Source: Enoplolaimus lenunculus (lineage: Eukaryota; Nematoda; Enoplea; Enoplida; Thoracostomopsidae). From it: DNA of 64,000 bases. Each line of letters starts with the position of its first letter. Positions within the stretch are counted from its first letter, which is position 1. Shown in pieces: positions 1 through 10,800 of the stretch. Where the stretch lies: NCBI GenBank assembly GCA_030248215.1, contig JASANG010000727.1, positions 310,001 to 374,000 of the forward strand. The letters run 5' to 3'. The position numbers and the translations under genes are program-made. The notes beneath the pieces were generated by a model that ran no database searches, was not told the origin of the DNA, and worked only from the letters and a program-made list of their open reading frames with translations.

Positions 1-1883
1 GGACGCCCCTTAAGGTAACGGGTCATGTAACGTATCAATAAAACGAAATTTTGTCTAGCTTGTAGTTTGTATCACTACGTTCAGTGCGAAATAGTACATA
101 TGGATAAGGGCACAACCAGAGGTCGGTCTGCAGTTTCGGATATCCACAATTATAGATTGAATCTGAACGTTGGCTTTGAAAAAATCCTTCATTCAGGTAA
201 AACGGTTGTATAAAGTGGAAATTTTGGCCTCTTAACACTGGCTTGTCAAATCTAATTTTTGACAGCCAATGGAAACATGAATTTTGCAGTAGAAACCAGA
301 ATTCATTGAATCATGGATTGAGGTTCGAACTGCAAAACTCATTCAAAAATATTACAATAGGAGTTTCAAGCTCTGCCGTGTTCTGCTATGAATGCGATTC
401 TGATCTTTTCATTTTTACCAAATCTGATCTTTCATGACCCTCTGCTTTCATGGCTCACAGCCGTTGGAAGAGTAACAGACACAGAGGCACCGGATATCTG
501 GCTCCTGCAGAAAATCGAACTCCGGATTATATATCCGGCAAAACTTGTTGACCTCCGGTTCCGGTTTTTTAACGTTCGGTTACACCCCGGTAACATATTT
601 AGCAGGGTGCAACCGGAATTATAAAATACCGGAACCGGAAAGTTAAAAATGCCGGAACCGGAAAATAAAAAAATATTTGTTGCCGAAAAATTTATTTTTA
701 AGCCTTCTTTTATCGCTTTTAATGCTGTAAACACACCATTTAGAATGCCAAAATCCTGGAACAAATACAGTAGGTGGAAACATATGATAATTTATGGAGT
801 ATGACACAAATTGAAAATTTTGGCAATGTACCTACGCTCGGACAATTTTAGATAAGTTTAAGCTTAGGTTTAGGAATATGCTTTACTACTGTTTCGGCCC
901 TGTTGTATACATGGGCCGACAATTGGCTAAAATTAATATATATACATACCAGGGTGCAACCGGTACAAACAATTCTTGTTACCGAAAAATTAATTTTTAA
1001 CGCTATTTTATCGCTTTTAACGGTGTAAACACACCATTTAGAATGCAAAAATCTTGAAACAAATGCAGTAGCTGGAAACGTATGATCAATTATAAAGTAT
1101 GACACAAATTGAAAATTTTGGCAATGCACACGCAGACAATTTTAGAAGAATATGTTACTACAATATGGCAATTTTTCTTCAATTTTGGAATGAGAACAAA
1201 TTTTCAATACCGAACATACCAGAAATTTCCGGTGAAAAATACCGGATTTTTTACCGGAACCGGATAGTGAAAAATACCGGATTTCCCAACCGGAACAGGA
1301 ATTCCGGTTGCACCTTGATACATACACATTTTATTTTTCTGTCAACACATTTGAGACGTGCGAATATTTAACGGAATTTCTAAAAATGTAAAGAAAAATG
1401 ATGGATGCGCCTAAATTTTTAAGATTTTGGATGAATTCCGTAACTTTTTTATCTCATTTCGAACAGTCGCAGCATATCTGTAATGAAAAATTGCGAGATA
1501 TATACGGGATTTACAGCTAATTTTGAGCATAAAAATAACAGGATTTCCGGTAGTTCTATAACTGAAACGGACATCGATTTTTACCGGATACAGAAACGCA
1601 TATCCGGTTGCGCTTGGCAAATACAAGTCAGGTATTTGTCTTGTGCATTGTCGTTGGCCAAATTGTCTTATTGCGGAACGAGGAATTTATGAGAAGCTCA
1701 AATATGTATGCAAAATAATTTTGAAATCCAATTATTTTTGGATAAACGCCGGCTGTGGGAAAGAACGGAAAAGTCCTTTTAGATATCATTAATACAACAA
1801 AAGGTGTCAGGTCTGTTTTTAACATAAGTTGCTTGTTATATTCTGCTACGGTCTTGGTTTCGTATCGATTACAGTAACGTCGT
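1..1883. other. Left edge of window: no gene, degenerate repeats
   Basis: Bases 1-24 are the end of a family B MITE (GGACGCCCCTTAAGGTAAC). Bases 604-1320 hold family D copies, and 1540-1620 has a further CCGGATA/CCGGTTGCGC fragment of the same kind. No exon was recognised before the ZFAND1 ATG at 1884. Confidence 0.5.
604..1320. mobile_element. Family D MITE, two partial copies (CAGGGTGCAACCGG ends)
   Basis: The left end CAGGGTGCAACCGGAA (604) is followed by CCGGAA-rich sequence. The right end is TTCCGGTTGCACCTTG (about 1318). A second left end at 951 repeats the adjoining block (CACCATTTAGAATGC at 735 and 1035), so the copy is internally duplicated. CAGGG-type ends suggest an hAT-like non-autonomous element. 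Confidence 0.6.
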
Positions 1884-4800
1884 ATGTCAGAATTTCCTGA
1901 ACTCGGTAGGAATTGTACTTTCGAAGGTTGCGGAAAACTTGGTGAGTTTGTGGCAAGTTTAAATAGTTAACTGAATTATATTAGTATCTACATCCAATGT
2001 GTATACAATCGGATGTTTGGCGCCGGCTCCAAAATCGACCTCCAGCAGAATATATGCCGGAATTTCCGGCAATTTCGGTAATGAAATTTGTCGTATTTAT
2101 ATTGAAATTTGGTCATCCAGCGAGTTGATTTCTAACTTTGCAGCAGTTTGGCCAATGTAAAGAACAGGAGCAGAGCAGTATTATAAGCATATTCCTAAGC
2201 CTAAGCCAAGCAAAAAAATTAGGCAAAAGGTTAAGCTTATTCTATTATAGTACCACAGAAAAACGTTCCGCCACTGATCTTTACATGGGCCGCAATTTTG
2301 AACGTTGTACCTGCACAGCTTTCTTAAAATGGAACCTTTTGAACAAAGTTTTGACGACACACATCAGATTATTGTGTGAAATATTGCAAATTTAAAATCA
2401 TTGTTTACCTGGTTTTGCTTCAATTCCGGCTCAGACAAAATTTGGATGGCGTTTGGTTCTGGTTTTTTACTTTTACCCAGTAAATTCCAGTGAGTTAATT
2501 AATCAACTCAGAGAGAGAATTAGTCATTTTTTGGTCATGTCTGAGTTAATAGCACTAAATGTTAACTCACTCAGAGCTTATTTAATTCCAAGTGAGTTGA
2601 TTAATTAACTCACAATGAGTTCAATCAATTCACAATTGTGAGTTCTGAAACGCCTAATTCAGAGCTCAGGCTTCAGAGGGAATTCAACTCATTCTGTGTT
2701 AAAATCGACTCACTGGAATTTACGGAGATAGTTACATACTGATTATACAACATGGTGATGTTTTCATCCCACTCGTGTTAGACGAGTAAATTTGTGCATC
2801 CAACCAATGGCAGACCGGCAAGCAAGTCGCATGTAGCTCTGATTGTGGGGTTAGCCCATGGGTATAAAATGCATTTTCCGAGTTATAATTGTTAATCTAC
2901 AGTACTCAAGTGTAACAGTATTGAAAATACACTTTCATAATTGACTCAGGAATTATATTTTTTAGAAAATAAGAAATCATTTTCTTCAATTTAAGAAATT
3001 ACAGCAATTTAAACACACTAGTCGGCTACGGCAAAGATGGTACTAAACATTTTGTTTGGCATTTGCTCAGGTCCGTAGCCAGCTGAACCGGCTTGAAGGA
3101 GGTAAAATAATTCCTGCAGGGACTTACAGCTGAAATAACAAGCTTACAAGTATGCTAATTGTTTTTGGGGAGCTAAGAACACTTATGGCTGCGCGCCCAC
3201 ATTCGTCACACTGCAAAAAATGGCGAGTCCAATTGACTCTATCCGAAATAGGCTTTTCCTGAGTACACAAACTGAGTCAAAATCCGACTCTGCCAGTCGA
3301 ATTTGACTCAGGTGGAGTCGAATTTTGACTCAGTTTGTGTAGTAAGGAAAAGTCTATTGCGTAGAGTCAATTTGATATGGTTGGAACCGGTCCGGTTTTT
3401 GTAGAACCCGGGTCCGTCCCACTTGGGCCCGTGCCTGCGAATGTTATATGGGTTTAGAATAGGAAACAAAACAAAAACGAACCATATTTCACCAAATACT
3501 GTTCGAGGCAGCGTTCTTCAGATCCACAAGAGCTTCAACGCCAGACGGATGCAAAAGGAGGCGAATCCCGGTTACTACGTTACCACCGTCACTAAAATGC
3601 CGCAGAGATTCGTCCGTAATCCCTTGTATGCCACGCACGCGTCTAAACGCGGGCCCAAGGGTTGGGTTCAAGCCCGGGCCTGGCCTGCTCGAGCCCGCGG
3701 GCCCAACATTTGGAACCGGCCCAGGCACGGTGCGGTTCCAACCCTGGGGCGCACTGTATTGTAAATTTACATAATATATACGAATTATACTGATGATAAT
3801 TGCTTCAGATTTTCTTCCAGTACTTTGCAGCAACTGCAATCGAGTTTTCTGGTTAGTTTTCTATTGTAGTGACCCGAATAAGAGGGGGTAATAAGAGGGG
3901 TCTTTTATGGGTTCTAATCTATAAGAGTCCGTATCCCTAATAAGAGTCCGTAAAGCAGATACGAGTCCCTAAACCCTAATTAGAGTCAATAAATGTCAAT
4001 TATCCCTAATTGTAGCACTAAATGATTCCAGAGTCAAAAGATTTGAGTTCGAAACTTTAAAGCGTACTTATGTTTTTAACCTTATATTATCGCTTAACTA
4101 TTGACACAAGACAAATAAACGTTTCATTTATCGGATAGTTGCAGTACCGGATATATATCAGTAACGAAGGGTGGCGGAGCGTAGGCTAAAAATAAATAAC
4201 AGTACGTAACCTAGTAACAGGGGGTTCCCTCTGGAGAGGCCAAATAAATATCAGTCCCCCCTCTTATTCGAGTCACTACAGTAAACGGTGCAACCTAGTA
4301 GGCAATGTCTTTGTTTATTGGGCAACGTGGTTTTTGGAGCATTTTGAGCTGCTGAACGCATATGGTATAGCCAGTAGTTTTGGACTGTAGCTACATTATG
4401 CAAATTGCGAAGAAAAATCACAAAAGAGATGTTTGACCAAAAGCTTTTCGACACCGCCCTTGGTTGACAGTAGCAACAGTGGATAATTGCTATTTAACAA
4501 GAGTGTGCAACTGGACACATTCTGTGTAGAAAATAATGTACCCGGCACGTGTTGCGTTTTTGCCCTACCTTGTCAGTCTAGGTAGGAACTGAGGAACATC
4601 AGACCTTTCAACTAAGCAGCTGGAAAAGCTGGCTAGAGCGGGGATCGAACTCTCAGCCTATTGATCCTTAAGCGAGCACTCTACCACTGCGCCACGTAAC
4701 CCGCCTGTCCAACTACCATTTTCGTCGACTATATTTGTCGACCGTATGCTGCCAGCTAGCATACATACAGTGCACTGCACTATATTGCATGTGCACATAA

Positions 4801-7800
4801 CGGACAAGCATGTCTCACATGCTTACGTGCCCTTATTTTCAACGAGGTCGTCTCTTGACCGTCCATCCTATTTTCGACTGGATACCGTGCTCGTAGCGCG
4901 GCAATTTGCCATTGCGCTCACGGCGTAGCCCCCATGTCAGTCTAGGTAGGAACTGAGGGACATCAGACCTTTCAACTAAGCAGCTGGAAAAGCTGGCTAG
5001 AGCGGGGATCGAACTCTCAGCCTATTGATCCTTAAGCGAGCACTCTACCACTGCGCCACGTAACCCGCCTGTCCAACTACCATTTTCGTCGACTATATTT
5101 GTCGACCGTATGCTGCCAGCTAGCATACATACAGTGCACTGCACTATATTGCATGTGCACATAACGGACAAGCATGTCTCACATGCTTAGGCGTACCTCT
5201 CTTTGATTTAGAGATCGGTACACCCGGTGCGAACCATGACGCTTTATGTATGCGGCGTCAAACATGTTCCCTTATAGTTTAATTTAGGGGTATTCATATG
5301 ATAGCGACCTCCCTTCTAAACAAGGGGGTCGGCCAAAAACGCAACGCCCAGTGGTACGTTTTGTACCATGCGGGACGCCAAGAGTTGCATACTCTTGTCA
5401 TTATCCACTCTTGATAGTAGCAACGCCAACATAAAATCGTTTTGTTTGCCAACAACCATCCTACTTCCGTATAATCAATTTGTGAGTTGATGGTATGCTA
5501 TAAAATTTGGCATTTTCATTTAATAGCAGTAACTTGTATATAGATCCATGCAATCACCAATAACTTGTATAGCAAAGTGATTTGTTCATCCACGCTTAGG
5601 CAAAATACAATCCAGTTCCTGGTTTTCATTCTTAAAAAGGCTCATGTATAGAACAGGGCCGGATCGTTTTCCGGAGGGGCTGTAACAGAGTCGGTTTAAG
5701 CTTTAGACTAAATTTTTTTGCTTAGGTTTAGGCTTAGGCTTAGGAGTATGCTTATACATATACTACTGTTCCGGTCCTGTGCTATACATGGGTCCTTAAA
5801 AATATCGGTACGTAAAACGTAACATTGAATGGCACTACTGATATTTCAGCCCAAATCATCATTCAATAACAGTTCACCAATGCCCAAGTTCGTCTTCTTC
5901 GCCTGGACAACCAGAAAGTGGTGTCAGTGTCCGAACGACTGAAGGTGAAACGTCAAGTAACCAATTGGCGTACACATGCGAGTATTGTCATCAAACAACC
6001 ATATACAGTCACACAAAATGTTCCGACTGCAACAATATGTTCTGTTTAAAGTAATTATCACAAGGATCAAGGTGTGTCGAATCGGTTCTTGCAGATCCTT
6101 CAAAGTGTTTCGAATCCGTTCTTGCAATCCTTAATTTGCTTTTACTGAATGCGATAAATAATCGATGCTTTAGGCGGTCGTGCAACGTTTTTGTCGTAAT
6201 GAAAAGTTGTTCAGCTTATGCGTTAGGGTTGTCGTCTGCCTGGACAATCTCGTCTGTAGGTTTTTTATATATTTTCTGACACCTGCTACGTATCTGTGCG
6301 CAACTGGAGCTGGTTCCGGCGGTGCCGAAGGTTCCGGCAATTTGTGGAAACGTTTCAATGATGTTTTATTTTGCTGTTAATACAATTGCTGCATTGTACT
6401 ATTCAGTGGACTTTATAAAATTTTAAAGAAAAAATGGATGCAGTGCAAGTTTTTAAATTTCGTAATTTTCATTTCATATCGAATAAGTACACTATATCTG
6501 TATTAATGAAAAATTGCGAGATATTTACGTGATTTATCACTAATTTTGAGCATAAAAATAACACAAATTGCCGTGTTTCAACAACACATTTGGTTGGTTT
6601 CACTTCAAATCATTGGCTTTGCATACAACTGCTGGAATGCTGACAAAAATTGGCCAATGTATAGCACAGACACTTCCCATTTTCTAAGGTGGACTACTTA
6701 TGACCAGGAGGCAGGTTTGGTAGGAACGACCACAAGCAGAATTTTGGCTGGGAAAATTTAAGCGTTTAAAATTGCTACTTTTCCCGTTTTCCATTCAGAC
6801 TTATGAATTTTCCACTTTTCCAGTTTACCCAGCCAAACTTTATACTTGTGATTTTTGCTACCAAATCTGCGCGATTCCTAGCTGTCATACAGGATTGGCT
6901 GCGCTGCACTCCTGGTCATAAGTTTTCGAATTTGGAAATGGAAAAACCCATCCCAAAAGCTCAAAATGAAGTTTAATAAGCATAAAGCCTGGCTGATACG
7001 ACTTAACTATACATCGATAATTTTGGCAAAGTTGAGATTAAAGGTTATTACACTGGTTGACAAGGGCATTTTTTAACTATACATGAATACTGTTTAGATT
7101 CAATGGCCAGACAATGTATACGAATTAAGACGTTCTGTATATTACGTAATGGTACACTTAAACTGTGCAGATGAATATCGTATGATACTCCAAATTCGTT
7201 TTGCTGAATATCATATCATATATACCGTTAATTTCGAATATAATGACATTCACCAATGTGTCTGATAATGTCACATAATATTCGATCACTTGTATGTAGA
7301 GATAACCTATGTGTCCGTGCTTTGTATAGCAATATTATATGATATTCGACTTTGTCTGTCCGTAGTGACCCGACTGCCCCAGTTATAACGTGAATCACGC
7401 ATAACACGACGTGTATAAAACAGGCCCTGAACAAAGTGTGGACTTACGAGGTCGCATAGACCTACGGGTGGTGCTATACTTTTTGAGTATTTTAATGCCG
7501 TCAAACCTCTGGTCCCGTCCGGTGGCACATGTGAATTGCCGTATGGGTCCGCATAACAATTTGTAAACAAATTGTTTTTACTTTAGACGCCACATGTCAT
7601 GTATAGCGCCTCCTCAACATTTAGCCTTAAAATTCACTTTTCGGGACGTGTTCTATTGTATATGGGCCCACAAAAGCGCCTGTAATCTGTGGCTCGTTTT
7701 TGCTTTTTTCTATCCATAATTTGGCCTCATGTTACTTTTAAAGCCGTCCCGGTTTCTGGTTGGTCTGTTAAAGAGTAATGCTTTCATTCTAGACTACATT

Positions 7801-10800
7801 TTTTTGCTTAGGTTTAGGCTTAGGAATACGCTTTTGCAACGATTAAGGTTTAGGTTTAGGAATACGCTTTTGCAACGCTTATAAGGTTTAGGCTTAGGAA
7901 TAGGCTTTTGCAACGCTTATAAGGTTTAGGCTTAGGAATACGCTTTTGCAACGCTTATAAGGTTTAGGCTTAGGAATACGCTTTTGCAACGCTTATAAGG
8001 TTTAGGGTTAGGAATACGCCTAATCTTCTCTTACGGCCCTAAAAGTAACATTGGCCCATTATTTAAAACAGATTTCAGGCACAGATTTCCTGCAGATCAT
8101 GACTGCGCAAAAGTTTGTTCACAATCAACGAACAAAGACAAACCATGCATAATTACAAGTAAATCAAAATATAGCAAGAATTGTGTATTGTTGTCTGTAA
8201 ACGTAATTTTGAAAATTATTGCATGTTCAAATATCAAATGCTAAGCGTGTATTTTTTGTGCTCAATCGATTGAGTACCGTTTACTCTGTCATAATCAAAA
8301 CAGCCGGTAGCGGCACTTTTTCACTTCGCCCTCACACAGCTTAAATGCGGTGAACTTTTTAGTTAACTTTGTGTTGGCAATAATCGTAGCTAACAAACAA
8401 CGTTTTATAATAGAACGTCTCGGTATATAGAGAGCGGTGGGAAAAGCTGTTTACTTAAGGGAAGTAAAAATGTGCAGTAAAAGGACTTTCCAAAGCCATT
8501 TTTATATAAGCGGATTTGTACAGTAAAAATATTACTCTGCAAAAAATGGTGAGTCAAATAGGCTTTCTCCGAAATAGGCTTTTCAGGACTGCACAAATTG
8601 AGTTAAAATTCAACTCCATCAGAGTCACATTCGACTCACTGAGTCGCACGTTTGACTCTGGCGGAGTCAAGTTTGACTCAGTTTGCGTGATTTTGAAGAC
8701 TATATCGGAGATAGTCAATTTGACTCACCATTTTTTGCAGTGTACATAAAAATATAACTTATAACAGTGCCTCATTTATCAGCTATTTACGTTTGACCAC
8801 ACTTTCCATCCTGAATCAATCCAATATGTTCTGGTGGCGCCCGCTTTAGTAGTGAGTCTATATTAGCGGGCCCATGTATAGAACTGGGCCGGAACAGTAG
8901 TATAAGCATATTCCTAAGCCTAAACCTATGTCTAAGCGTATGGGATGAGCCTATTCCTAAGCCAAAGCCTAAGCCTAAGCCTAAGCTAAAAAAATTAGTC
9001 TAAAGCTTAAACTGACTCTATTATAGCGCCTCTGGGAAACGACTCGGCTCTGTTTTATACATGGGCCTATTAGCGTTACTTACGTTTTCAAATGTGATTT
9101 TTAAATTAAAATTATTTTAAAGAATCCAACGTAAGCACAGGTTCACCACTAAAGATAGTAATTTACGCTTTTGCTCGTTATAGAATCGTTCGTACAAACA
9201 AAACCAATTTCGAAGAAAAGCGCAAAATTAGGCAACAAAGTTCAGTTGATGCGGCTAAAACAACATGCGGTGGGTGAAAACACTGCGATGTCTGATGGCG
9301 AACGTTTATATATCACGGCTGAGTTGCCAGTAGGATTTAAATGGAAAAATTCGAGTCAAGCAATGGCATTTGTGAGCAAAGTAAGTGTTCATAGTACTGT
9401 AGTGACTCGAATAAGAGGAAATAATAAGAGAAGGGTCCCCGATTTGGAGTCCGTATCCCAAATAAGAGTCCGTAAGCGGATAGAGTTCCTAAACTCTAAT
9501 TAGAGTCCATAAATGTCTATTATTCCTAATAGTATAAATGTAATTAGTGTCCATAAATGTCTATTATCCCTAATAGTATGAACCAAATAAAGTTAATTTC
9601 GAAGCTTTAAAAGATATACTTAAGTTTTGAAAGTACTGTATTGACCCGAATAAGAGGGGGTAATAAGAGGGGGTTCCATTTTGGGTCCGACTCAATAGGA
9701 GTCCGTATCCCTAATAAGAGTCCGTAAGCGGATAGAGTCCCTAAATTCTAATTAGAGTCCATAAATGTCAATTAACCCTAATTGTAGCACATAAATGACT
9801 CCAGGACCAAATAATTTGAGTTCGAAACTTTAAAGCCTAATTAAATTTTGAAAGTACATTCCTAAATATAACCTTTTATAATCGCTCAAACTATTGAAAC
9901 GAGACAAATATACGTTTAATTCAACGGATAGTTGCACTACCGGATATATATCAGCAACGGAGGGCGGCGGAGCGTGGGTTAAAAATAAATAACAGTCCGT
10001 AACCGAATAACAAGGGGGGGTACCCTCTGGAGAGGCCAAATAAATATCAGTCCCCCCTTCTTATTCGGGTCAATACAGTACATTTCTACAGGGCTGTTTT
10101 TTCCGGAAAAAAATTATGACCGGAAAAAAAGGATTTTTTTTCGGGAAAAAATGGAAAAAAATTAATTCTTAGTCTGAGTGATCGGTTAACCCACCCTTAG
10201 CCGTCGTTTGCCCAAAAATGCTTGCATTTTGAAAGTTTTTGCATATTTGAGCGTCTGGTGACATCGTGTGATTATTCCATGGCTAAATCTGAATTTTGGA
10301 AATATTCGAATTTTAAGGTCATAAGTTCAGCCCCCTGTATCCCAAAATTTTTTTCGATAAGTTGGACAAATTATATATTGCTGACTAGTTTAGGCAGACG
10401 TCTGATTGGGAAACATCTAACAATATTCGTCTTAGCTCCGCAACTTGTGTCAAATGGTATATAATTTGTATAATTTTTTGCCAAAAACATTTTAACTCCA
10501 GTGGTGGAATTTGGGACCTTAAAATTCGATTTTTTTAAAAATTTAAGTTTTGGCATGGAATAACCGGAGGAGGTCATCAGAACATCAGAAACGCATCGGT
10601 TGAGCGAGCTAAACAAGCCACACTTTTGGGTTTTTTCTGACATCGAAGCCTCTCAATTGCTGCCACCTCGCGAGCAAAGCGAGGTTGAAGCTAAGCGTAT
10701 TCTTGTGTTAAATCATACGGTAAAAGCAAGCGTTCAATTTTGAACGCCCTAACTTTGGCTCCACTGTCGACAAAACCTGTGAGAGAACAGAACAAGTTGT

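Noticed and set aside
3423-3764. Overlapping frames of about 115 codons on both strands
   Set aside because: GC-rich CGGGCCC palindromic sequence produces mirrored open frames; no splice borders or homology, and it lies in a ZFAND1 intron.
4640-4715. Functional tRNA gene on the minus strand
   Set aside because: Box A- and box B-like motifs are present, but the T-arm and acceptor stem do not pair properly and the unit is duplicated with identical flanks, so it is a SINE-like repeat.
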